Of a stretch of 64,000 nucleotides of DNA, positions 1-10,048 are shown piece after piece. The notes under the pieces were generated by a model. The model was not told the origin of the DNA. It searched no databases and saw only the letters and a list, made by a program, of their open reading frames with translations. Within the stretch, counting starts at the first letter, position 1, and every line of letters begins with the position of its first letter. Made by a program: the position numbers and the translations under genes. This DNA comes from Sorghum bicolor (lineage: Eukaryota > Streptophyta > Magnoliopsida > Poales > Poaceae). The stretch is taken from the NCBI RefSeq assembly GCF_000003195.3, contig NC_012871.2, forward strand, positions 45,491,359 through 45,555,358. The letters run 5' to 3'.

Positions 1-3000
1 GTTATTTAGTGAATTCTACGTTGCCGCTGCCCAAGTCAAGTTCTCACTATCCGGGAGAGACGGCGATTCGAATCGATTCCTATCCAGCTGGAGGGGTATT
101 CCTAACACTCACCCAAGCATACTTCATGACGGCAGCTCGGATCACCTTTAGCACAACTCCAGACCAATTCGCGGGTCCGTACGGCGCCGCACCCCCAGGG
201 ACCGCCAATCTGCCAGGGTCAGGACTCTAACCTGACACCTCGGTCTTACGCCATTGACTCCCCGCACATCCTTGCTACCAACCGGGGTGCGCACTTGAAC
301 CGAATGGGGTATCCGGCTGGAGATGCACTCGTAGGCTTCACGGTCGGAATGACTTATCCGGCCAACTAAGTGATAGGCATGCGTTCAACATGACACGGGG
401 ACGTACAGCGATTCGGTCCTTAAACGACACAGACGGGGATAGGTTCACACCCAAGACCTCCATGCCTTGTTGCTGCACTATCGTCATCCCACCCGGTCTC
501 AAGTTCATTATTAGCACATGGTTATTTCCACGATAGCAAATATAGGCAACCGTGATCATCATCCACCTATCTCTCGCAGGTGACAGGAAATCACCCGGCT
601 TCTACCGAGCTAAGCATGGCTAAGCAATACTTCGATCCTGGACCTACTTTGGTGAGGTATGCGGTGGACAAGGTAGTCATTATGCAGCAAGGGTGTCATA
701 TCAACGCCTACCACTTAATGCAATAGTATATAACCATAGTCAATTTATAGCTGAACACAATTAACAAAATAGTAGGAGGCTTATAATGCTCCGGGGCTTG
801 CCTTCAACGTAAGTGGATGGACGATGGTTGGGACACTCCGGCAAGTCCTCCTCCTCCTCAGCTCCTTGAGGTAGCTCCACTTGCTGTCCTTCCGGCTCCG
901 GCAACTCGAACTCCAGCACCGTTACGCCTTTGGGTACACCTATGTATGCATGACAAGGAGATGAATATAGAGAATGCACATATGATGTATGATGTCATGA
1001 TGAGGAGCCAAAGGAATATAAAACAAGGTATAGCATGAGCATAACTCCTAAGATTAAGTGAATCATGGATTAACAAGTAAGTGCATACTTCTTCACTGGT
1101 AGAGAGACTAAATAGACAAGTTAAACATTTCTAGCTACTCCTACTCAGCCACTGGTTTAGTAAACAAACCAACCAGTCACAAGTTTCAGCCATAACTCAA
1201 GCATCTGTTAACCAAACTAAGCAAGTAAGCACTTTCTGGAAAGCTTAGCAAATTGTCTTCAATTTACCTTTAGACATCCCAGCATGATTCCCAACCGAAA
1301 TATGCTAAATCCTACAAAGTTGGCTGGCTGCTCTGGAAAATCCAGAGAGCAAGCACTTTGCAGCAGCTACTTGCATCATGCATAACTTTCGAACTACTCA
1401 ACCAAATATCATGAAATTTGGACACGACGTAGATCAGTAAGTGAGCTACAAGTTTGTTGTAGACAAGTTTCCCAGAAAACAACATCTTCAAATAGTTCTT
1501 AATCATTTGCCATCAGCTGTACAGAAATGCTCTAGGAAAGGCAAAAATAGCCAAAAATAATACTTTGCGCATATTGAGAATGTATCACAGGGATAAACCA
1601 ATTGCACCAATAGATAGAACATATCTAAGAAACACCATAAAACATCATGGCAAGGTCTAAAACTATTTCTATCATCACCTTTTCCATTTATTTAATTATT
1701 AAGGTGATTTAATGAACATATACTCCAAGTGTTCCAAAAATCCTAAGAAAATTACAACAAGCTACTTAGGCTAACATAAGATCACTGTAAAATTTTCAGA
1801 ACAATTGCACATACATATTGTGAGGTATAAAAATAACAAGCTAGTATAGGCATGCATAGCATAAATGTGAAACCTCATCAAAAAGTGTCAAACAACAGAT
1901 TTCAGATTTTTCCTAGCTTTGTCTACATATAAGTACAACACTCAGCAAGTTTCATCTCAAAAGGGATTATGACATATTTATTAAAAATATCACAAGAAAC
2001 TCCTATTTAAGCAAGAACTATTTTTAACTTCTTAACCAGGCTTCCAAAAGTCATGATAAATTTATCAGAGCCTATTCATAACATAAGTAACAACTCTCTA
2101 AATTTGCATGGCCAGCAGATCAATAGATCTCAAGATATAATTACCCACTGAAAATCCAAGATTAATTTATATCTATTTATTTCTGCAAAAACATGGCATG
2201 TTTCATATTTTTATTAACAACTAGACTTATGCTGGAACCTAGCAAAATTGGAATCACCACATTTGGATCTCTAAAACTCCAGATATGAATTTTACAAAAA
2301 CAGCACAGGATCTGTAACAACAGTGACCCAGGGGGGTGAAACCGAGAGACTGACATCCGGGACCCACGCATCAGTGAGACGGGGACAGGGGAGATGCTCG
2401 TCGCCGGCGAAGCTTGACAACGACGAGGTCTCGGCCGGATCTAAGGGCACCTACGTGTTCCTCTCATCAAGGCGACTCTGTTGACCTACTTTACGCGCGC
2501 TCTACTGGACTCTAGGGTGCTCGCCGTCGGGAATGGCGGAGCGGTGGCGCTGCGCGGCGATACGCCGGCGGATCCAGGCAATGGCGACGCGGTAGAGGTT
2601 GCGGACGAGCAAGAGCAGCTCAAGGCGAAGCTATAGGAAGAAGAATCACAGCCGGAGGTGAACCAGAGAGGTCTGGCCACGTTGCCTGTGATATCTGTGA
2701 ACTCCGGCGAGGTGAAGCTCGCGACGGAGATGACAATGTGACCTCACCGGTGCTCGGCTAAGGGAATGGAGTGGACGTCGAGGTAGAGGACGTCAAGGCG
2801 GAGCTCTGGATGGGCTGGCTTGGCCGGAGACACGGTGGAACGACCGGAGAAGCTCGTCGAAGCGCGGCGGAGCTCACCGAGGCGACGGCGGAGCGAAATG
2901 TGCTGCGCTGAGCGAGTGGAGGGCGCGTCTGAAGCGTCCACTCGGTGCGTGGCGACTTGGAGACGCCGTGGGAGCTGACAGGCGGGGTCGTCGACAGCGT

Positions 3001-3780
3001 ACGGCCGACACCTGGCCGGACACGCGGCGGCGGACGGTTTCTGACGAAACTGAATCGCGTGATTCAGTCGTCGCCAACAGTGACTGAAACTCGAACTTTG
3101 TCAACGTTTTACTCTCAGCTCAATCGGTGGTTTTGGCTGGGATTTGATCCTCTGGACAGAACTACATGAGTTCTACAACTTTGATTACAAGATCGAAGCC
3201 TAACTCGGTCTGGATTTCAAACTACAAGGCTCCCAATCACCCTTGGTCGAAACTGCGTGATCCAATACTTAGCCAAATTCGGCTAAGTATGAAATCAGCC
3301 CTGATTTTTGGCTTGTGAGCAATTTTTGGATGTGTTCTAAGCTTTTTCATTAAAAGTCATCTACAGAACTTTTGTAGCTTATGAAATTATCTACAACTTT
3401 GTTTTAGGTGTCAAAGACATGCAAGGTATCTAATACTAGTTTCATAAAACATCTTTGAAAAGAGGTCTAGGGGGGTCAAATAAGCCATTCTAGGTTTAAC
3501 CCTAACCTAGGGGCATTTTTGGCCAAAACTTTCAACATGGACTTTGCTCCAAATGATATTGTAAACATGATTGAGGTATTTTGGAAGACAATTAATACTT
3601 GCAAGCATTAGTCACCCACTAAGGTTACTCAAAACAATTCATACAAGCAATATAATCACATGGTGCATATAGCAAATGGCATGTGATCATGGTATGATGC
3701 TCATGAGTGATTATGATGATGATGCTTATGTTGATGCAATGCTCATGGTTAACATGCAAGCTAACACTAGGAGTGTTACA
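1..3780 (-). mobile_element. Family-A (Tekay/Del-type) LTR, element A3, truncated by window start
   Basis: From base 1 this matches the middle of the A1 LTRs (compare 27790 onward and 38790 onward): the same GATTCGAATCGATTCC and TATCCAGCTGGAGG blocks, then a GC-rich stretch (about 2370-3060) and the terminus GTGTTACA at 3780. Orientation is therefore minus, like A1. To the right the sequence does not resemble A interior, so this is either the 5' LTR of a minus element or a solo LTR. It is clearly diverged from A1, so older. Short open frames inside it are not genes. The TSD should be 3781-3785 (ATAGC), but its partner lies outside the window. Confidence 0.8.
3706..3735. repeat. GAT-rich microsatellite in A3 LTR
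   Basis: A short imperfect run of GAT/GATGAT units sits near the LTR terminus. The same place in A1 (about 31300-31345 and 42550-42595) has a similar ATGATGATC-rich stretch, so it is part of the LTR family rather than a new insertion. Confidence 0.6.
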
Positions 3781-4153
3781 ATAGCAACATGGCAAAAGAT
3801 GTTTTTATGTAAAGTACTCCCCCAAGCTTGAATTTTACAAAATTCAAGTTTGGATGAATTTAATTCAATGTTGCATGATGATTGGTGGGACATACCTTGT
3901 GCTTGTCATTCATCCGATCTTCTTGCTCCAACCCTAGAAAGGTTAGTGGCAAGAATACCTGAAGGAATATTTCTACAATTATCTTTATATGCTCAATACA
4001 CAAGACAATGTTGCAAATAATTAGAAGTTCATGTTACGATCTGATCAGTGCGAATTAAGCAATGGTTTAGGACACTAAGCAAATAATTAAGCAAATAATT
4101 AGAAGTGCTTGTTTTAGGACACTAAGCTTGTCCTTGGGAAACCATCAATCAAC

Positions 4154-5080
4154 TCAACGAGATCTGTAATATTTATTATAGACATATGCATCGACAACCG
4201 CTCTTTTAAAGTTGTTATAAATAGAAAAGAAGAGAGGGTTGGAGATCTCAAATGTGGTAAGGATGGAGAGACCAATTGATTGGGGAGATGTTTTATATGA
4301 GCAAGGACTTGGTAAGATATTTATGAAATAACTTCCATGCTCACTGTTGTTTCTCCCATTCTCAAACTCCAAGGTTGATTCTTCATGAATGCTTAAAATT
4401 CCTCTAGGATTGTCTCTCAAGTTTGTTTTATCCATCCATTCAATGGTGATAGCACATGGATTTTTAATGCCCTCTAACCATCGATGTTGCTCTTCTCGAT
4501 CCTCCTTCTTATGCATGGGATGTCTAGATAGATTTATAGGATTATCGGGAGGTTCAAGAGAAATAGCATAGTAGAGATTATTAAACTCAAGGATGGGTTG
4601 GATAGCTGAATTATGGGATTGAAATGTTTGGAAATTGGCTATTGAAACTTCCTTTCCTCGTCTGGGAGATGATTCCTTCTCTATTTCTAAGATTTTTCTA
4701 TGAAGACTAGTACAAGAAGGATGTCCACGAATGAAGACATACCTTCCTTTACTAATAGATAAAGAAAGAAGGACTCTACCAAAGGTTATATGATTAAGAC
4801 CAATGTGAAAAAATTTAGGAAAAACATGGTCTTGTAGGGCTAGGTCTAAACCAGAATTTATAAAAATATTAACAGATTCCCTAGGTGTAGCTAAAAGTGC
4901 ATTATCTTCTTGATTAAAAGATAGGACCTCAGCTATAGAAAAGGGTTGGTTTTGACCTATTGCAATCAACTCCGGACACAGATCATAATTAGGGGCAGGA
5001 CGTGTTGACTCCCATGGTCTATGGCTGGTTTCCGAAGGTGCAAAGAATTCAATAATAGGTATGGAATTTAAGTTATCCAT
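4154..5080 (-). CDS. Unrecognised 308-aa protein of LTR element F1
   Basis: This is the longest intact frame in the left third of the window. The frame is open further upstream to 5260, but that part covers the primer-binding site and the LTR edge. I therefore start at the ATG at 5080, whose product begins MDNLNSIPIIEFFAPSE. I recognise no retroviral motif: no zinc knuckle, no DSG/DTG protease site, no RT YxDD and no integrase signature. The middle is fairly hydrophobic (HVFPKFFHIGLNHITFGRVL), followed by a basic region and a KKEDREEQHRWLEG stretch. There are no clear membrane segments after the chosen start. It sits directly downstream of the PBS, where gag normally lies, so it may be a divergent gag-like or accessory protein of a non-autonomous element. 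The frame has no internal stop although the surrounding DNA is old. Function unknown. Confidence 0.55.
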   Translation of the reverse strand: MDNLNSIPIIEFFAPSETSHRPWESTRPAPNYDLCPELIAIGQNQPFSIAEVLSFNQEDNALLATPRESVNIFINSGLDLALQDHVFPKFFHIGLNHITFGRVLLSLSISKGRYVFIRGHPSCTSLHRKILEIEKESSPRRGKEVSIANFQTFQSHNSAIQPILEFNNLYYAISLEPPDNPINLSRHPMHKKEDREEQHRWLEGIKNPCAITIEWMDKTNLRDNPRGILSIHEESTLEFENGRNNSEHGSYFINILPSPCSYKTSPQSIGLSILTTFEISNPLFFSIYNNFKRAVVDAYVYNKYYRSR

Positions 5081-5172
5081 AAAGATAAAAATAAAAAGAT
5101 AAAAGAATAAAAGTATAAAAGTATAATACAAGATAATTGCAAGACTCAAAGTTATCTTAGCAAACTGTCTTT

Positions 5173-5191
5173 CTCCCCGGCAACGGCGCCA
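5173..5191 (-). other. Primer-binding site of F1 (tRNA-Asp-like)
   Basis: The minus strand reads TGGCGCCGTTGCCGGGGAG, matching the complement of a plant tRNA-Asp 3' end, 8 bases from the LTR edge at 5200. This marks the LTR to its right as the 5' LTR and sets the element's direction. Confidence 0.75.
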
Positions 5192-5199
5192 GAAATGCT

Positions 5200-6413
5200 T
5201 GTTGATATTTGGTAACGCAATAAGGAAATGATCCGCAAGCGCACGGATATCGGTGAGCATTTCACCTGGGAGGTTATCCAGAGTTATCGTATTTATATTT
5301 TTACCACTGGGAGAAAGGGTGCATCTGACTAACCAAATCTATTGCTATTACCCCTTTAGGCTACAAAGAATGTTTCTCGATGTGAGTGATGTATAGAGAA
5401 GACTGCAACCGTAGTCTCGTTCTAGCCTTGGTAAGGATGATCTACTGTTCTATTGGGGAGGCTCACGGAATCTAGACAACACAAAGGATGTTCGACCCGC
5501 ACCTATAAACCCTACCCGTCCTGCTAACAAGATATGAGATACAAAGGTAACTCGGAAATGTCACGTTCCTCGCTACTACCACGGTCCAGCTAGTCAGGGG
5601 ATATCTATGAGTACCCTAGCCTAAACACCACGTTTACGCTAGCAAGTGATTACTCTAATACTCAACCGGAAGAGGATTAAAGTAAACTCATAAACCAAAG
5701 AACAATAAAACAAGAACTTACTAGTAATTAGAAGTCGAATTACTGAAGAATCTTAGAAGCAAGCCTTGGGTTAGGAGACTTGATCCCGTAGATACAACTC
5801 GGAGTAGACACCGACAGGCCGGCCTTCCTCCGATCCACACCTCCACTCTATCTCTCTCAATCTAGTAGAAACTAGAAGATCTATTTCTACTTTACATTGG
5901 TTGCTAAGCCTAAAAAGAAATATTATTTAGAGAAGAGGTTTTCCTTCGAGGGCACCCCTCAATCTCTATGATAATTTCTTGTCTTCTCCAGGGGCCAGGG
6001 GGGTCTCCTTATATAGTCCTCCTCCTCTATGCGTTTTTGGGTCGGTAGGCGAGGTGGTACTACATTATCTTTGATCTATTAGGTCGGTGGAACGTCGTGT
6101 GTGAAGAGAGTCCCGAAAGGCTTCCAGAGGTGGGCGGGCGCCCTGGGCCTGGCCCCTTTCGGCCTCCGCTTCCTTCCCGTGGCTTCTGGAGTCTTCTAGA
6201 TGGTAGAAAATTGCGCGATGCGTTGATATCTCTATGTAATCCTGACATGTGGGCCTTTCTTCCTTATTTCCTGATAACCCCCTGCAGAAATAGACAAACA
6301 CCAAAACTCATGGAATTCTGTCAGATAAAACCCTAAGTCTAGATGTTGATTTCATTTGGATCCTTTTCTTTGTTTATTTGATAATTAAATTTGATACTTA
6401 AGGACTGTCAACA
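5200..6413 (-). repeat. 5' LTR of F1 (1214 bp)
   Basis: On the plus strand it begins TGTTGATATTTGG and ends ACTGTCAACA, giving TGTTGA/TCAACA termini. The segment 5995-6310 is closely similar, in inverse orientation, to 15760-16100 in the solo LTR F2, including the shared GTTTGTCTATTTCTGCAGG block. On the minus strand a TATATAA motif lies at 6009-6015. TSD candidate ACCAG at 6414-6418; its partner would be left of the lost 3' LTR. Confidence 0.75.
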
Positions 6414-6805
6414 ACCAGCAGTATCCACTGGAAGCTATATTCATACGCAGGCATAACTCATTAACTAAAATCAACATAGAGTAAGCAAAATAAAATTAGC
6501 TGAAGACATTTACACTCACTTGTAGTTGTAAGGAAAAAGTATCTGTGTCATGTCAGCGTGCCTGACTAAGAACTTGAATAGATTCTATCGTATGGCATAA
6601 CGTGCGTAGGCACCTTGAATACACGATTCGAATCAATAAAACCAGTGTCACTCAACCCTTTCTTCTTGTGGATCAGCATTTCATGTCTGCATATACATAT
6701 AGTACAAAAGAGTATATATATAGTGTGCGGATATAACTATATATGAACAACAAACTAACGTAGGAGTTACTTCAACTTAGTTATAGAAAGAATCACTTAT
6801 AGACA

Positions 6806-7191
6806 CTAGCAGCCGAGGAGAGATTTATTGAGAGCATCCTGGTTTATTAGTTGGTGTAATTTATTGAACTCAACATATAACATGTCATAGCCCAAGTAAT
6901 GCTCTAGTCTCGTTCTGCCAACAATCCATGTAGCTTCCTTAGTCTCACATATTTTTAAGTACCACTTGTTTAACAAGTACATTTGAGTACCAAGTGATGA
7001 GTAGTGATCCAGGTTAACAAGACTCTATCCATATAGTAGGTCCGCAATGGATCATAGTTGCCTGATGGTACCATTTTCATGTTCAGGACTTGTTCATGTG
7101 TGAGACCTATGTCTTTCATGAACTGCTCAACTGCCTTCACATGTATTGGGGCCCCTTGAACCAATTTACCCTTCTCAACATATTTCTTCAT
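6806..7191 (-). pseudogene. Broken transposon ORF fragment, C-terminal part
   Basis: One minus frame (6970-7191) gives MKKYVEKGKLVQGAPIHVKA and onward; it ends about where a second frame becomes coding-like (KWYLKICETKEATWIVGRTR, then LEHYLGYDMLYVEFNKLHQL), ending at a TAG at 6806-6808. A frameshift near 6975 joins the two on the same strand. The text resembles the C-terminal region of the second (protease-like) ORF of grass CACTA elements, but no catalytic residues are in the preserved part. Family assignment is tentative. Confidence 0.4.
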
Positions 7192-7210
7192 TTACATATG
7201 CCTTCACATG

Positions 7211-7660
7211 TGATTTTTGAACTAAGATGACATATGAATCAACAAAAATATCCACCATTATTCTCAATCTATAAAACCACAAATTTCTCTATATCAAGAA
7301 GGCAATAAAAGGTGCATACTAATTTTCATGAGCTACTATAAGATTTCATCATCTACATATCTAAACTATCAAGTGATTTTTAGCTAAGATGACATATAAA
7401 TCAACAAACATATGTACCATTATTCCCAACATATAAAACCACAAATTTCTATATTTCAAGAAGGCAATAAAAGGTGCATACTAGTTTTGATGAACTAATG
7501 TAAGCTTCCTTCATCATTGTATTCAAAATATCAAGTGATTTGGAGCTCAAATGGTATATAAATAAAAAAATCTACCATCATTCACAATCTAAAAAACCAC
7601 AAATTTATCTATTTCTAGACCACAAAATGAGTCATGCTAGTGATGAAACATAAGAGGATG
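7211..7660. repeat. Tandem repeat, unit about 162 bp, about 2.7 copies
   Basis: Copies start at 7211, 7374 and 7536, each beginning TGATTT. Shared blocks include AACCACAAATTT and, in copies 1 and 2, AAGAAGGCAATAAAAGGTGC. Copy 3 is partial and more diverged, fading near 7660. It lies between the coding remnant and the GGACTAAAG subterminal repeats, as expected for a transposon's non-coding arm. Confidence 0.75.
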
Positions 7661-7938
7661 AAGTTGCTAACCTTTTAGAACTGAAAATGGATGGAGGAAC
7701 CGAAGGAGGTGTTGAAATGGTGGCCGGTGATGAGCAACAACTAAGGAGACGAAAAAGAAGAGAGAACTTGAAATGGTGGTCCGGTCTAGGTGAGGAAGGA
7801 GAGAAGTATATATGCTAGGACCTCTAGTCCTGGTTTTGTGCTTCAAACCCGGACTACTGGTGAGCTTTTAGTTGGAGCCACTAACTGGTATTAAACTTTA
7901 ACCATGGCTAGTGGCTCCAATCATGGCTGTAGGGTAAT

Positions 7939-7975
7939 CTTTAGTCCCGGTTTTAGCCACAAACCAGGACTAAAG
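7939..7975. repeat. Inverted repeat / hairpin with CTTTAGTCCCGG arm
   Basis: CTTTAGTCCCGGTTT at 7939-7953 is followed 7 bases later by AAACCAGGACTAAAG at 7961-7975, a 15-bp stem with one mismatch. A further single CTTTAGTCCCGGTT lies near 8031. This is typical of subterminal transposase-binding repeats in grass DNA transposons. Confidence 0.65.
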
Positions 7976-8130
7976 GTCCTCTCCTATGCCCCTCCTACAA
8001 AAGCTATGCCTCTAGCCGTTGGGCAGGTGACTTTAGTCCCGGTTGGTATGTCTAACTAGGACAAATACTTTCTTTATTCCTAGGCCCGAAAATGTTTGAA
8101 ACTAAATCCTAAGATGGAAATTATGTTATC

Positions 8131-8749
8131 TACTAGTAAACTCATCTGTGTTTAGGATACTCCAATGGTTGGCAATGGCTAGTTCCAACGACAAGTTGAT
8201 GATGTTTTGCCACAATAGTATATCTCATGGGGGAGGCATAAATACCCCCAAATCAACCATTTCAAGAGCATTAGAGCTCAAGGAAGGTGCCGGTGGGGTG
8301 AGGATCGTCTCCTAGTTTCTCTAGGCACTATAGTGCTTAGGGAAAATCTTGAAGTTTAGTGTATGTGCTTTGTGAAGTGCTTAGATTAGTCAAACCACCA
8401 CACTAATGCTTTGCTCAGGCTTAGGATTAGTGTTTAGTGAGGTTTGCACAACTCTTGCCACCCGGTGCTTGTGCACACCATTGCTTGTACACTAGGGGCT
8501 TGTAGTCTTGTGATGCCTTCCAATGTGTGGAGAGGCCTCCAAGCATGCACCCAAGGGAACATGTGATCTGTAATGTTTTGGCTAGAAACACGATATTAGA
8601 GATGGCGAGAAGTAGTCTAGGAGAAAGACTTGTAGAGATCGACTTGGTCATGGGGAAGGTTTGTGGGCTCCATGGAGTTACCTGATTTAGGATGCATTCC
8701 TAAACAAGGTGGAAGCTCTCGATCATATTAATACAATTAGTAGCCAATT
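8131..8749. other. Unassigned non-coding stretch
   Basis: No gene is seen. The GCTTAG / CACTAG / GTGCTTGT-rich text at 8320-8560 loosely resembles the 3' part of solo LTR C (25640-25850), so this may be a decayed LTR fragment. I find no termini or TSD to prove it. Confidence 0.35.
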
Positions 8750-10010
8750 GAGGAGGAAACTCATCTACTTAGAGAAGAGGAAATTAAATATTTTCAAAGG
8801 GCTAAGGTGAATGTTGTCCTCCTAGGAAATATTAATAAAAGCTACTTCCAACTAGGCGCCAACGGAAAGCTAAGGAGGAAGCACATTTTTTTGGTTGATT
8901 CATAGGAGGAAAAGATTGAAGGATAGGACAATCTTGAATCATGAATAACAAAGTTTTACAAGGAGCTACTTGGGCCACCAATAGAATTCTTATGTGCCCT
9001 AGTTGGCTCTTGGATTGATGACATACCCCAAGTGACACCAGAAGAAAATGATTTGTAACTTCCCCATTTATAGAAAAAGAAATTTGGGATGCAGTTTCTG
9101 ATATGGAACATAACAAAGCACCTGGACCATATGATTTTATAATAGTGCGTTCTTACAAAAAATTTTGGGAAATCATTAAAGGTGACTTCCCATAGATGTT
9201 TGAAAATCTTCACATTAAGGATTTTCCATTGTTTACTTTGAACTTTGGTATCTTATAACCCTCATTCCAAAGGTGCTAGGTAGAAGGAAACTGAATACAA
9301 CAGTATGGACAACTTGTCTGCTTAACTTCAACTTTAAAATATTTACCGAAGTGGCTACTAGTAATTGTATTAATGTGGTGTCTGATCACGTAGTAACCCA
9401 ACTTAACCGCTTTCATTAGAGGACACAACATCCTTGAAGGAGTTGTTATCTCTCACCAGACCTTTATTGGAAGAAATAAATAGGACAATTTTCAAAATAG
9501 ATTTTGAGAAAGTCTATGACAAGCTTAGATGACCTTTTTTGCTACAAACATTGTGTAAGGAAGCTTTTCTCCTAAGTGGATCAGCTAGGTTCAAAACTTT
9601 ATCACATGTGTTAGTGTAGCAATAAATGATGGGTTTGGATATTTTTTGCGAACAAAGAAAGACCCTCATCAAGGGGATCATTTATCTCCTCTTATGTTTA
9701 TCATCATTATTGACATGTTAACAATCCACTATAATAGGGACAAAAGAAATGGGTAGTAACTAGAGATGTGCCACATCTAGGGGATGGTGGCTTATGAGTT
9801 TATAATATGTCGATGACACAATCCTCTTTACAGGACATGATATAGAACAACTTTGAAATATGAAGCTATTACTTTCTGCTTTTGAACAAACATTTGGTTT
9901 TAAAATACATATCTATAAAAGTGAAATGTACTGCTTTGGTGGGGCCTAGGAAGTACTGGACCAATATAGTGAGCGTTTTGGATGCAATAATTAGAGATTT
10001 TCCTATGACA
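8750..10010 (+). pseudogene. Decayed LINE (L1-type) reverse transcriptase
   Basis: Broken frames on the plus strand carry the order expected of a plant LINE RT. An EEIKYFQRAKV-like stretch lies near 8770, then EIWDAVSDMEHNKAPGP (about 9072-9125; family motif NKAPGPDG), YKKFWEIIKGDFP (about 9157-9195), an FKIDFEK-like block near 9490 (RT motif A region), and a YVDDTILF-like block near 9810 (motif C region). Many stops and frameshifts break it. It is the oldest recognisable layer here: the Stowaway MITE at 10011 is inserted in it and everything to the right is nested in that. The 3' remainder should lie beyond the window. Confidence 0.7.
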
Positions 10011-10048
10011 TACTCCCTCCATTCCCAAATAACTGTCATTCTCGCTTC
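10011..10048. mobile_element. Stowaway-type MITE, left end only
   Basis: After a TA dinucleotide (10011-10012) the sequence reads CTCCCTCCATTCCCAAATAA, the characteristic terminal inverted repeat of grass Stowaway (mariner-like) MITEs, then CTGTCATTCTCGCTTC. It is cut after 36 bases by the G LTR at 10049. The rest should lie beyond the right edge of the window, after the far end of G. Confidence 0.7.

Larger units (their letters stand above)
3781..6413 (-). mobile_element. Family-F LTR retroelement, 5' portion (F1)
   Basis: A minus-strand element with 5' LTR at 5200-6413, a tRNA-Asp-like primer-binding site at 5173-5191 and one 308-codon ORF at 4154-5080. The left end is lost at the A3 LTR boundary at 3780, so the 3' LTR is not seen. 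No gag, RT or integrase is visible in the roughly 1.4 kb of interior present. The sequence 3781-4153 is A/T-rich and non-coding; a C-run at 3820-3824 gives the minus strand a GGGGG tract. The element may be non-autonomous, or the rest of its interior may have been displaced or deleted. Confidence 0.7.
6414..8130 (-). mobile_element. CACTA-type DNA transposon remnant
   Basis: Three signs point to a CACTA-like element: a broken coding remnant at 6806-7191, a tandem repeat of about 162 bp at 7211-7660, and subterminal CTTTAGTCCCGGTT / AACCAGGACTAAAG repeats at 7939-7975 and about 8030-8045. Such GGACTAAAG-type subterminal repeats are common in grass DNA transposons. I did not find a CACTA terminus, so the ends are approximate and a PIF/Harbinger or other origin is not excluded. 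6414-6805 is A/T-rich with no coding signal. Confidence 0.45.

Noticed and set aside
5173..5191. tRNA gene
   Set aside because: Only the 3' end of a tRNA is matched, next to an LTR; it is a primer-binding site. The same holds at 17441, 23450, 38037 and 48788.
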